DNA from: Desulfovibrio sp. A2
Lineage (GTDB): Bacteria; Desulfobacterota; Desulfovibrionia; Desulfovibrionales; Desulfovibrionaceae
Assembly: GCF_000226255.1 (NCBI RefSeq)
Contig: NZ_AGFG01000070.1
Location: 62,001 to 126,000 of the forward strand
DNA length: 64,000 bases
Reading direction: 5' to 3'
Positions 38,053 to 46,093 of this stretch are shown one piece after another. The stretch's first letter is position 1. Each line of letters begins with the position of its first letter. The position numbers and the translations under genes are program-made. Below the pieces are notes generated by a model, which worked only from the letters and a program-made list of their open reading frames with translations, made no database searches and was not told where the DNA came from.

Positions 38053-38211
38053 GTGGAGTGATTGGGGACAGGGGGTTGCGCGACAATCCGGTGCGGTGCG
38101 CCAATGCAACATGGAGGCGGGGATGCAACCCGGACGCAGAAGGGCGTCGCCGATGCCGGTCGGGTGCGCCATGCAGGCTGCCCGCGGGTCTGATCCCCGG
38201 CGGCGCGGGAT

Positions 38212-38228
38212 GCGGCATGCCTCTTGCT
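38212..38228 (+). promoter_or_regulatory. Sigma54 (-24/-12) promoter of amidohydrolase-like gene
   Basis: GCGGCATGCCTCTTGCT has GG (38214-38215) and GC (38226-38227) 10 bases apart, with the -12 box TTGCT perfect. A start near 38239 would precede the ATG by 30 bases. Confidence 0.65.
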
Positions 38229-38268
38229 TTTTTTCGGGCGCACCATCCCTTTATCCCAGGAGCGCTCC

Positions 38269-39102
38269 ATGCCCGTCATCGACTTCCGCTTTCGGCCCAA
38301 CACCCCGGAAACCATCACCGGCATCGCCACCAGCAATATGTTCAGGGCAGCCTGCGCGGCCATCGGCTTCGAGCGCCGCAAGCCGCAGCCGCTGGAGGAC
38401 ATCGTTGCGGGACTGGAGGCGCGCGGCGTCACGCGCTGCGTGATCACCGGCCGCGACAGCGAGACCACCTACGGCTCCCCGTCCAACAACGGGAGCGTGC
38501 TGGGTTTCGTGCGGGCGTACCCGGAACGGTTCATCGGCTTCTGGGGGGTGGACCCGCACAAGGGCATGGCCGCCCTGCGCGAACTGCGTCACGCCGTGGG
38601 TGAACTGGGCATGCACGGGGCCGCCATCGACCCGTACCTGGCGCATCTGCGGCCCGACGAGGCGCGCTACTACCCCGTCTATGCGGCCTGTTGCGACCTG
38701 GGCATTCCGGTGGTGATCACCACGGCTCCGCCCCCGCAGGTGCCCGGCGCGGTGATGGGCCATACCGACCCGCGTCACGTGGACGTGGTGGCCCGCGATT
38801 TTCCGGAGTTGCGCATCGTCATGAGCCACGGCGGATACCCCTTCGTGAACGAGGCCATCTTCGCCTGCCTGCGCAACGCCAACGTGTACATGGACTGCTC
38901 GGAGTACGAGCTTGCGCCCATGGCGGACGCCTACGTGCACGCCATGAACACCCTGATTCCCGACAAAGTGGTGTTCGCCAGCGCCCATCCGTTCATTGAA
39001 CAGGAGGACGCGCTGGACATCTACGCGCGCATGCCCCTGTCTGATGATGTTCGGGAAAAGGTCATGTACCGCAATGCGTTGAGACTTCTTGGCGAGGAAT
39101 GA
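38269..39102 (+). CDS. Amidohydrolase-2 family protein with altered metal-binding motif
   Basis: 277 residues with a TIM-barrel amidohydrolase-2-type layout: N-terminal strand VIDFRFRP, helix-rich middle with GFWGVDPHKGMAALREL, IPVVITTAPPPQVPG, IVMSHGGYPFVNEAI and FASAHPFIEQEDALDIY. In active family members the first strand normally carries HxH and the late strand a catalytic Asp (SDYPF); here these are RFR and SAHPF, so the standard metal site seems changed. ATG 38269 has AGGAG upstream, and a sigma54 promoter sits just before it. Its place between islA and the sulfonate-type transporter, with shared control, suggests a role in sulfonate metabolism that I cannot name. Confidence 0.7.
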   Translation: MPVIDFRFRPNTPETITGIATSNMFRAACAAIGFERRKPQPLEDIVAGLEARGVTRCVITGRDSETTYGSPSNNGSVLGFVRAYPERFIGFWGVDPHKGMAALRELRHAVGELGMHGAAIDPYLAHLRPDEARYYPVYAACCDLGIPVVITTAPPPQVPGAVMGHTDPRHVDVVARDFPELRIVMSHGGYPFVNEAIFACLRNANVYMDCSEYELAPMADAYVHAMNTLIPDKVVFASAHPFIEQEDALDIYARMPLSDDVREKVMYRNALRLLGEE

Positions 39103-39227
39103 CCACGCCCGCTTCGCCCCGGTTTCCGCCATGGAGCGGGACCGTGGCCGCATGGAGATCGTTCCTGTTTTTCCAAGGATTCATGGAAAGAAGAGTGATT
39201 GGTCGCTATTTGCGTGGCGATGTTGAG

Positions 39228-39263
39228 GATAGCCCATCAATATACTGATATTGATGGGCTATC
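39228..39263 (+). terminator. 16-bp perfect inverted repeat, terminator candidate
   Basis: GATAGCCCATCAATAT (39228-39243) and its exact complement (39248-39263) flank an ACTG loop; GTGTTTCGTTGCTTT follows. It lies 126 bases after the amidohydrolase-like stop codon and probably ends that transcript. Confidence 0.55.
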
Positions 39264-39322
39264 GTGTTTCGTTGCTTTGGTGAGGAAACGTGCCGATGCG
39301 GGTAGGTTTTGGGGGCGTATCT

Positions 39323-39342
39323 ATGTTGCGTTTTTGCATCAT
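39323..39342. promoter_or_regulatory. Probable activator-binding site upstream of the ABC transporter promoter
   Basis: ATGTTGC-N6-GCATCAT has the same half-sites and the same 6-base spacer as the islA upstream site (ATGTTAC-N6-GCAACAT). It lies about 190 bases before the sigma54 promoter at 39528. A further GCAACA-N9-TGTTGC repeat is at 39438-39458. Confidence 0.5.
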
Positions 39343-39527
39343 GGTTGCAGTTGTGGGACTTTTTGTGTCAATATACTGTAAAACAAGAAGTAAATTCTTG
39401 AAAGCGGCAACAGGGTTTGGAGGGTGCGCACAAAAATGCAACATGGCGGGCCTGTTGCTTCGGGATTGTGGTGGTGATTGTGCCGTTATGGAACAAGGTG
39501 TCTCGCTGGGATGTGCTGAAACTCACT

Positions 39528-39544
39528 TTGGTATCGTACTTGCT
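39528..39544 (+). promoter_or_regulatory. Sigma54 (-24/-12) promoter of the ABC transporter operon
   Basis: TTGGTATCGTACTTGCT: GG (39530-39531) and GC (39542-39543) are 10 bases apart, and the -12 box TTGCT is perfect. The start would be near 39555, about 140 bases before the binding-protein ATG. Confidence 0.65.
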
Positions 39545-39693
39545 TTGATGGCGTCAGGGCACGCCAGCCCCTCGCGAAACCCGCTTCGAACAGGGGGGAA
39601 CCCCTGATGTACTGGAAATGGAACGGACCCCGCGCGGCGACGCAACGATCAACCGGAATACCCCAACGCACCCCGGACCGCAGGAGAAACACG

Positions 39694-40809
39694 ATGCTAA
39701 GACTGCCATGGCGTTTCATCACGGGCCTGACCCTGCTCACCCTCTCCCTTGCCTCCACGGCAATGGCCGAGAAATTCGTGGTGGGCTACCAGCCTTATGA
39801 CACCATCTCCTACCAGGCCATCGTCAACGCGGAACTCGGATTGTGGAAGAAGTACGTGCCGCAGGGCACCGAAATCGAATTCCAGGGCGCCCTGCAGGGC
39901 ACCGTGGTCGCCAACAACATGTTGGCCGACAAGGCGCACATCGGCTACATGAGCGTGATGCCCGCCACCATCCTGTGCTCCAAGCCCGAGCAGGCGGAGA
40001 TAAAGATGGTGGCCACCCTGGGCATGTCCGAGGGCACCCGCTGCTCGCTTGTCCTGGTCCGCAAGGACGCCCCCCGCTTCGATTCCGTTGAGGCCCTGGC
40101 CCGCTGGATGGACGACAAGGTCATCGCCGCGCCCAAGGGCAGCGCGTCCGACCAGTACCTGTTGCGCTTCTTCGAGAAGTACAACGTCAAGCCGAAGGAA
40201 TACCTCAACCAGTCCATCGAGGTCATCGGCACCAACTTCCGCATCGGCAAGATCGACGCCGCCTCGCTGTGGGAGCCCACCCTGTCGCGCATCGCCGACG
40301 ACGTGGGCGAAGGCGTGGCGCACATCGCCGCCGACGGCCGCGCCTGCGACAACCCGGACCTCGGTATCCTGGTCATGCGCAAGGACTTCATGGAGAAGTA
40401 CCCCGACGTGGCCAAGGGCTACCTGCGCGCCGAACTGGAGGCCCAGCGCTTCCTGCTCGACCCGGCCAACTGGACCAAGGTCATCGACATGGTGGCCAAG
40501 CACGCCAGCGGCATTCCCAAGCAGGTGCTGTGGTACTCGCTGTACGGCAAGATTCCGGCCGACTCCAAGGAAAGCGTGCGCGAGTGGAAGTCGTTCTACT
40601 TCAACGAGCGCGAACGCAAGAACATCGCCGAGGTGGCCCCCTTCCTGCTGAAGGACAAGCGCATCAAGGCGCTGCCCCCCGAAGGCACGGTGGACGACGC
40701 CATGGCCCGCGCCGTGGTGAAGGAAGCCGGCATCACCCCGGTCAGCGACAGCGTGACGCTCGGCGTCATCGAGGGCGCCTCCGCCAGCGCCAGCCCGTTC
40801 AAGGAGTAA
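39694..40809 (+). CDS. ABC transporter substrate-binding protein, sulfonate/taurine type
   Basis: 371 residues. A Sec signal peptide (about 1-25, ending TAMA before EKF) is followed by an NMT1/SsuA-like periplasmic binding fold: VVGYQPYDTISYQAIVNAELGLW, LADKAHIGYMSVMPA, and IGKIDAASLWEPTLSRIADDVGEG. This family binds sulfonates, nitrate, taurine or related small anions. Beside the isethionate lyase system and under a sigma54 promoter, isethionate or another sulfonate is the best guess, but binding residues cannot be read by eye. ATG 39694 has CAGGAG nine bases upstream. A strong hairpin follows the gene. Confidence 0.82.
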   Translation: MLRLPWRFITGLTLLTLSLASTAMAEKFVVGYQPYDTISYQAIVNAELGLWKKYVPQGTEIEFQGALQGTVVANNMLADKAHIGYMSVMPATILCSKPEQAEIKMVATLGMSEGTRCSLVLVRKDAPRFDSVEALARWMDDKVIAAPKGSASDQYLLRFFEKYNVKPKEYLNQSIEVIGTNFRIGKIDAASLWEPTLSRIADDVGEGVAHIAADGRACDNPDLGILVMRKDFMEKYPDVAKGYLRAELEAQRFLLDPANWTKVIDMVAKHASGIPKQVLWYSLYGKIPADSKESVREWKSFYFNERERKNIAEVAPFLLKDKRIKALPPEGTVDDAMARAVVKEAGITPVSDSVTLGVIEGASASASPFKE

Positions 40810-40832
40810 GGACCAACGGTCCGCCTTCCCGC

Positions 40833-40864
40833 GGCGGTCGCGGGGCGCATGCCTCGCGACCGCC
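40833..40864 (+). repeat. Hairpin after binding-protein gene
   Basis: GGCGGTCGCGGGGC (40833-40846) pairs with GCCTCGCGACCGCC (40851-40864), 13 of 14 positions, around a GCAT loop. Hairpins here typically protect the binding-protein message and lower permease expression. Confidence 0.6.
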
Positions 40865-40901
40865 AGACGGGCCGCCCGGGCCAACCAAGCCGGAGGAATT
40901 C

Positions 40902-41777
40902 GTGAGCACCGCAAGCGCCGCCACCGCCACACGCAACGACGCAGGGCCCAGTTCCCTGGAGGTGAGTCTGTTCTGCCTCCGGGAATGGCTGAAGAGCGCC
41001 GCCCCGTATCTGAACCTGCTCGGCATCGTCGGCTTCATCTTCCTGTGGTACCTGCTGACCGAAAAGCTGAAGGTGCCGTGGTTCAACAAATTGCCGGGCC
41101 CGGTGGGCGTGTACGGCGAATGGGTATCGCCAGACCCGTCCTACGGCATCTCGCTGTACACCCCCGAATACTACCAGCACATCGTGACCAGCATCTGGCG
41201 CGTGCTGCAGGCCTTCTTCCTGGCCACGTTCCTGGGCGTGCCCGTGGGGCTGATGATGGGCTGGAAGAAGACCTTCAAGGACTACACCTTTCCCCTGCTG
41301 GAAACGTTGCGGCCCATCCCCATGCTGGCGTGGGTGCCGCTGTCCATCCTGATGTGGCCGGGGCGCGAGGCGTCCATCATCTTCCTGACCTTCCTCGGCT
41401 CGTTCTTCGCCACGGTGCTGAACACCCTGCTGGGCGTGGAATCCATCGACGAGGTGTACTTTCGCGCGGCGCATTCCCTGGGCGCGAAGCCCCGCCACGT
41501 GTTTCTCAAGGTGATCCTGCCGGGGGCACTGCCGTTCATCTTCACCGGGCTGCAGATCAGCATGGGATTCGCCTGGTTCTCGCTGGTGGCCGGAGAGATG
41601 CTGGCCGGCGAATACGGCCTTGGCTACCTGATCTGGAATTCGTTCATCATGGTGCAGTACCCGGTCATCGTCATCGCCATGGTCACGCTGGGGGTCATCG
41701 GCTGGCTGAGCAGCGCGCTCATCCGCTTGGTGGGCAACCGGCTGATGCAGTGGAAGGTGAGGGAGGAGATCCGATGA
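40902..41777 (+). CDS. ABC transporter permease, SsuC/TauC type (first copy)
   Basis: 291 residues with about six transmembrane helices and a BPD_transp_1 domain. The EAA loop that contacts the ATPase reads YFRAAHSLGAKPRHVFLKVILPGALP, typical of nitrate/sulfonate/taurine permeases. The start is GTG 40902, with CGGAGGAATT directly upstream; no ATG is better placed. The last codons overlap the next gene (ATGA at 41774), so it is translationally coupled to the ATPase. Confidence 0.85.
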   Translation: MSTASAATATRNDAGPSSLEVSLFCLREWLKSAAPYLNLLGIVGFIFLWYLLTEKLKVPWFNKLPGPVGVYGEWVSPDPSYGISLYTPEYYQHIVTSIWRVLQAFFLATFLGVPVGLMMGWKKTFKDYTFPLLETLRPIPMLAWVPLSILMWPGREASIIFLTFLGSFFATVLNTLLGVESIDEVYFRAAHSLGAKPRHVFLKVILPGALPFIFTGLQISMGFAWFSLVAGEMLAGEYGLGYLIWNSFIMVQYPVIVIAMVTLGVIGWLSSALIRLVGNRLMQWKVREEIR

Positions 41778-42625
41778 ATACGGCAGAAGCGCTTTCCGTG
41801 CCCGCGCCGCGCGGGCAGATCAGCATCCGCAACGTGTCCAAGGTGTACGACCCGGAAGGGGCAAGGGTGCTGGCGGTGGACAACTGCTCCATGGAGATCG
41901 CGGCAGGCGAGTTCTGCGTGGTGGTGGGGCCCTCCGGCTGCGGCAAGACCACGCTGCTCAATGCCATCGCCGGGTTCCACGGCATCACCTCGGGCGAGAT
42001 ACTGCTGGACGGCAAGCTGCTGTGCGGCCCCGGCAAGACGCCCCCGCCCGGCTCGGACCGCATCGTGGTCTTTCAGAACGGGGCGTTGTTTCCCTGGTAC
42101 AGCGTGCTCGAGAACGTGACCTTCGGCCCGGTGGTGCAGGGCGTCATGCCCGAACGCGAGGCGCGCGACAGGGCTCGCGAACTTCTGTCCCAGATGGGGC
42201 TGGAGGGCATCGAGAGCAACTACCCCAGCGAGATATCTTCGGGCATGCGCCGCCGGGTTGAGATCGCCCGGGCCATGATGACCGACCCCAGCGTGCTGCT
42301 GCTGGACGAACCCTTCCGGGCCATGGACGCCCTGACCAAGACGGTGGTCCACCAGTTCCTGCTGGACGTGTACGACCGCAGCAACAAGACCATCTTCTTC
42401 ATCACCCACGACCTGGAAGAGGCCATCTTCCTCGGCTCCAAGGTGTACATCATGACCACGCGCCCGGCCCGCATCAAGACCGTGCTGGACGTGGACATCC
42501 CGAGGCCGCGCGACTTCCGCGTGCTGTCCTCGGCGAAGTACATCAAGCTGAAGAAGGAATGCATCGAGGCCGTGCACGAGGAAGCCCTGAAGGCGTTCAA
42601 GGCGGGCGAACGCGAAATGGCCTAA
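41774..42625 (+). CDS. ABC transporter ATPase, SsuB/TauB type (first copy)
   Basis: 283 residues. Walker A is GPSGCGKTT, the Q-loop is VVFQNGALFPWYSVLENV, the signature reads SSGMRRRVEIARA (a change from the usual LSGGM), Walker B is VLLLDEPFRAMD and the switch His is in FFITHDLEEAIF. It overlaps the permease stop codon by 4 bases (ATGA). It is expected to drive the first permease. After it comes a 296-base region with two related hairpins before the second permease. Confidence 0.85.
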   Translation: MNTAEALSVPAPRGQISIRNVSKVYDPEGARVLAVDNCSMEIAAGEFCVVVGPSGCGKTTLLNAIAGFHGITSGEILLDGKLLCGPGKTPPPGSDRIVVFQNGALFPWYSVLENVTFGPVVQGVMPEREARDRARELLSQMGLEGIESNYPSEISSGMRRRVEIARAMMTDPSVLLLDEPFRAMDALTKTVVHQFLLDVYDRSNKTIFFITHDLEEAIFLGSKVYIMTTRPARIKTVLDVDIPRPRDFRVLSSAKYIKLKKECIEAVHEEALKAFKAGEREMA

Positions 42626-42687
42626 TCTCCAAATTGTCTTTTCGCCCGTTGGCTTCGTCAAACGTCGCCTGCCATAGCTTTGCTGTC

Positions 42688-42730
42688 CTTATCCGTAAGA
42701 CTCGCGCTGCGCGCTCGCCTAACGGCTAAG
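42688..42730. repeat. Imperfect palindrome, copy 1
   Basis: CTTATCCGTAAGACTCGCG pairs with the CGCTCGCCTAACGGCTAAG arm with few mismatches. The arm sequences GTAAGRCTCGC and CTCGCCTAACGG recur in copy 2 at 42765-42802, so the two form a small repeat family between the two halves of the transporter operon. Confidence 0.5.
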
Positions 42731-42764
42731 GCTCGGTCGAATACGAGAAGAGCGCGCTGCGGTC

Positions 42765-42802
42765 CTCTACTGTAAGGCTCGCAGACTCGCCTAACGGTAG
42801 AG
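42765..42802. repeat. Imperfect palindrome, copy 2
   Basis: CTCTACTGTAAGGCTCG pairs with CTCGCCTAACGGTAGAG with four mismatches; the outer six bases are perfect. Related to copy 1. The sequence GCCTAACGGTAGAGGCA faintly resembles a tRNA D-arm. No function is assigned. Confidence 0.5.
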
Positions 42803-42921
42803 GCATGCTCCCTCATGGCAGGCTCGTTTTCCTCGCCAACGAACGAAAATCCTGCTTTGGAGACAGTCCCGGTATTCCGGATCGCCACCTCGTACACCAC
42901 GGACACCAGCGGAGACACATC

Positions 42922-43731
42922 ATGACCACAGCCGTAATCGCGCAAGGGTTCAACTGGACCCGCTGCCGCAGGAAGATCGCCAACATATCCACGGCGCGCG
43001 GCATCGCCGCCATCGTCGTGTTCACCATCGTCTGGGAACTGTGCACCCGGCTGCACGTGCCCATCATCGGCAACGTGCCCGCGCCCTCGGCGGTGCTGGC
43101 GGCGCTGGGCAAGCAGCTGGTCAGCGCCGAATACTGGCTGTCCTGGCGCGACAGCTGCCTGCGCATCCTGTCCGGCTTCGTGCTGGCCCAGGTGCTGGGC
43201 ATTCCGCTGGGCCTGCTGATGGGCATGAACCGCACCGCCCGCGAACTCATCTACCCGGTATTCGAGATCATGCGCCCCATCCCGCCGCTGGCCTGGGTGC
43301 CCGCGTCGGTCATCTTCTGGCCCACGTCGGAAATGTCCATGATGTTCGTGGTGTTCCTGGGCGGGTTCTTCACCGTGGTGCTGAACATCGTGGGCGGCGC
43401 GCGCAGCATCGACATCCGCTACATCCGCGCGGCCCATTCGCTGGGTTCGTCGCGCTCGGACATCTTCTGGCGGGTGATGCTGCCCGCCACGCTGCCCAGC
43501 ATCGTGGTGGGCATGACCGTGGGCATGGGCATTACCTGGGCGGTGGTGGTGGCGGCCGAGATGATCGCCAGCCGTTCCGGCCTGGGCTTTCTGACGTGGC
43601 GCGCCTACGTGGCGGGCGAGTACCCGCTGATCATCATCGGCATGATGAGCATCGGCATCGCGGGATACATGTCGTCCGCACTGATCCGCTTCATCGGCAG
43701 CAGGCTGACGCCGTGGCTGCGGGTGTTTTAA
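42922..43731 (+). CDS. ABC transporter permease, SsuC/TauC type (second copy)
   Basis: 269 residues with about six transmembrane helices. The EAA loop reads YIRAAHSLGSSRSDIFWRVMLPATLP. It is clearly related to, but not a recent duplicate of, the permease at 40902. ATG 42922 has GGAG upstream. It forms a pair with the next ATPase gene, whose start lies 8 bases after this stop codon. Its own binding protein is missing, so it probably shares the one at 39694 or forms a heterodimer with the first permease. Confidence 0.85.
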   Translation: MTTAVIAQGFNWTRCRRKIANISTARGIAAIVVFTIVWELCTRLHVPIIGNVPAPSAVLAALGKQLVSAEYWLSWRDSCLRILSGFVLAQVLGIPLGLLMGMNRTARELIYPVFEIMRPIPPLAWVPASVIFWPTSEMSMMFVVFLGGFFTVVLNIVGGARSIDIRYIRAAHSLGSSRSDIFWRVMLPATLPSIVVGMTVGMGITWAVVVAAEMIASRSGLGFLTWRAYVAGEYPLIIIGMMSIGIAGYMSSALIRFIGSRLTPWLRVF

Positions 43732-43738
43732 GGAGGCC

Positions 43739-44713
43739 ATGATGCACACCGCGACGACGCAACTCACGCCCGGCATGGGCGCTGGTGAAATGGTGGTGGA
43801 GAGCGTGGCCAAGGGCTTCGGCGTTGGCCCGCTGCGCAAGCAGGTGCTGCGCGGTTGTTCCTTCGTGCTCGAAAAAGGCAAGCTCACCGTGCTCATCGGG
43901 CCTTCCGGCTGCGGCAAGAGCACCCTGGTCAATGCGCTTGCGGGCTACGAGACGCCCGATTCGGGCAAGGTGCTCATCGACGGCCAGCCCGTGACCGGCC
44001 CGGGGCCCGACCGGCTGGTGGTGTTTCAGGAAACCGCGCTGTTCCCGTGGATGACCACCTTCGAGAACGTCAGCTACGGCCCGCGCGTGCAGCGCAAGCT
44101 GCCGGAGAGGGAATACGCGGAAGAAACCATGAAGCTGCTAGACCTGGTGGGGCTGCGGGACTTTCGCGACAAGTACCCCGCGCAGCTTTCCGGCGGCATG
44201 CAGCGCCGCGCCGAACTGGTGCGGGCCATGATCAACCGGCCCAAGGTCATGCTGATGGACGAGCCCTTCCGGGGGCTGGACGCCATGACCCGCGCCCTGA
44301 TGCAGGAATACTACGTGCGGCTGTTCGAGGAACACCGGGGGACCAACCTGTTCGTGACGTCGGAGCTGGAGGAGGCCATCTTCCTGGCCGACAACCTGCT
44401 CATCCTCACCAACCGGCCCGCCTGCGTGAAGAAGGTGATCCGGGTGGATCTGCCCCGGCCGCGCACCTTCGACATGATGACCTCCGCCGAGTACCAGCGC
44501 TGCAAGTTCGAGGCGCTGGAACTGCTGCACGAGGAAGCCATGAAGTCGTTCGCTTCCGGCGGGGTGAACGCAGCCGACTTCATTGAGGCCTGCGCGCAGT
44601 TGGGACAGGATCAGGCCCAGCCCACCTGCCTCGGCCTGGACGACATGGCCCCGCCGGAGGTATCGGACGGGGCCGGGCAGCGAAAGGCGGACGGCGCGGT
44701 ATCGGACCGATAG
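43739..44713 (+). CDS. ABC transporter ATPase, SsuB/TauB type (second copy)
   Basis: 324 residues. Walker A is GPSGCGKST, the Q-loop is VVFQETALFPWMTTFENV, the signature is LSGGMQRRAELVRA, Walker B is VMLMDEPFRGLD. The usual switch His (THD) is replaced in FVTSELEEAIF, so the catalytic His is absent, unlike in the first ATPase. The two ATPases are thus complementary: one has an unusual signature, the other an unusual H-loop. Two adjacent ATG codons (43739, 43742) follow AAGGAGG; the second has better spacing. The C-terminal 50 residues are an extra low-complexity tail. Confidence 0.85.
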   Translation: MMHTATTQLTPGMGAGEMVVESVAKGFGVGPLRKQVLRGCSFVLEKGKLTVLIGPSGCGKSTLVNALAGYETPDSGKVLIDGQPVTGPGPDRLVVFQETALFPWMTTFENVSYGPRVQRKLPEREYAEETMKLLDLVGLRDFRDKYPAQLSGGMQRRAELVRAMINRPKVMLMDEPFRGLDAMTRALMQEYYVRLFEEHRGTNLFVTSELEEAIFLADNLLILTNRPACVKKVIRVDLPRPRTFDMMTSAEYQRCKFEALELLHEEAMKSFASGGVNAADFIEACAQLGQDQAQPTCLGLDDMAPPEVSDGAGQRKADGAVSDR

Positions 44714-44825
44714 CTGGCCCGGCGGTAGCGCCGGAGAGCCCGGAGGGCTTCGGGACCAGCCCCGGCGGGGGTGCGTTGCCGCAAGGCTGGTTCCGGACCG
44801 TTCCGGCCCGCTCGTCCCCGAAGCA

Positions 44826-44850
44826 GCTGCCGCGCGAAGGGCGCGGCAGC
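44826..44850 (+). repeat. 10-bp perfect hairpin before TauE gene
   Basis: GCTGCCGCGC and GCGCGGCAGC pair perfectly around GAAGG. No T run follows, so it may be an attenuator between the ATPase gene and the exporter gene. Confidence 0.5.
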
Positions 44851-44902
44851 CCCGCGCCAGTTGTCTTCAACCGCGCACGCCCCCTGCGCCAGGCGCATTC
44901 CC

Positions 44903-45640
44903 ATGAACGATGGCCTTCTCATCGCCATGCTGGGCTGGTGGCTCGGCGGCTTCATCAACAACATCGTCGGATTCGGCGCGGCGCTGGTGGCCCTGCCCGT
45001 GGTGGCCCTTGGCAATGACATGGCCGTGGCGGTGCCCAGCTCCGGGCTCATCGTGCTGGCCCTCAACGTGCAGATGGCCTGGAACTACCGCCGCCATCTC
45101 GGCGAAGGCATCGGGGTGGGGCCGCTGATTGCGGGCGGCCTGCCGGGGGCCCTGGCCGGGGTGCTGATGCTGCGCCACATACCCGATGCCGGGCTGCGCC
45201 TGGGTCTTGGGGTGTTGCTCATGGCATATGCCCTGTGGGGGCTGCTGTGCGCGAAGCCCGGCCGACGGCCGCTCCACCGCGTGTGGGGGGGCGTGGCCGG
45301 GTTCTTTTCCACCAGCCTCGGCACGGCCTATGGCATCAACGGACCGTCGCTGGCCATCTATCTTTCGTTCCGGGGCGGCACCCCGCAGGAAACCAAGGCC
45401 GCGCTGGGGGTGTTCTTCATCGTCAGCGGGACCATCATCGTGGCGGCGCAGACCCTGGCGGGCGTGCAGTCCACGGAAACGCTGCTGCAGTTCGCCGCGT
45501 CGCTGCCGTCGGTCATCCTGGGCGGATGGGCGGGCATTGCCCTGTCCAGGCGTTTGCCCGACGGCAACCTGCACGGCGCGTTGTTCCTGATGCTGCTGGT
45601 CATGGGCGCCAACCTCGCCCGGCAGGGGCTGGGGGGCTGA
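44903..45640 (+). CDS. TauE/SafE family exporter
   Basis: 245 residues with about seven to eight transmembrane helices. The family hallmarks are the two half-repeats: GGFINNIVGFGAALVALPVVALG near the N-terminus and AGFFSTSLGTAYGINGPSLAIYL in the second half. TauE/SafE proteins export sulfite, sulfoacetate or other small anions. Placed after the sulfonate-type importer and near islA, it may export surplus sulfite or exchange sulfonate, which is inference. ATG 44903 has only a weak ribosome-binding site (CCAGGCG). It lies 190 bases after the second ATPase gene. Confidence 0.82.
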   Translation: MNDGLLIAMLGWWLGGFINNIVGFGAALVALPVVALGNDMAVAVPSSGLIVLALNVQMAWNYRRHLGEGIGVGPLIAGGLPGALAGVLMLRHIPDAGLRLGLGVLLMAYALWGLLCAKPGRRPLHRVWGGVAGFFSTSLGTAYGINGPSLAIYLSFRGGTPQETKAALGVFFIVSGTIIVAAQTLAGVQSTETLLQFAASLPSVILGGWAGIALSRRLPDGNLHGALFLMLLVMGANLARQGLGG

Positions 45641-46093
45641 CCCCGCGCGGTCTGGCCGCGCCCCGCCGGTTCCGTCCAGCACACCCCGTCCGGCCGCCGC
45701 GCTCCGTCAGGCCGGGCCGGTGTTTCGCCATCCATCCTTCTTGCCGCATCGCGGCAGCCCATTCCCCGGTTCATCGTCCGCGTGCCCATGCACCGGCCTT
45801 CTTGCGTCGCATCGTCCCTTGTGCGCGATGAGATCGCGCGTCCTGCACTGCGGCATGGCAGTGAAAGGCCACGGCGTGGCCGCGATATGTGTCTTGTTCG
45901 GCATGATGTGCGTGTGGGCGGGCCGCAGCGCGGGGCAGAGGGGCGCTTTTTCCCCGGTTTCGCCTTGCGCTCGGCAATTTTTTTGCTGCGTGACGGGATG
46001 TTGGGAAAATCTAATTGCCCGAAGTTGGCGGCGGGCGGATAACAAAGATAGAGTCATCCTTGTCCCATCCTCCTGCGGAAAAGAGGAGAGCCC
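45641..46093. other. Intergenic region upstream of RND efflux operon
   Basis: About 450 bases without a convincing gene. The part from about 45960 to 46080 is richer in A and T and probably carries the efflux operon promoter; no clear -35/-10 pair or operator was identified. AAGAGGAGAG just before 46094 is the ribosome-binding site. Confidence 0.4.

Larger units (their letters stand above)
39103..39527. other. AT-rich intergenic region upstream of transporter operon
   Basis: About 425 bases with markedly lower GC than the rest of the window and no convincing gene. It holds a 16-bp perfect inverted repeat (39228-39263) and two sites resembling the activator-binding repeat (39323-39342; 39438-39458). 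Confidence 0.55.

Noticed and set aside
39199..39381. A 60-codon open frame in the transporter upstream region.
   Set aside because: It crosses the 16-bp inverted repeat and the predicted activator site and has no ribosome-binding site.
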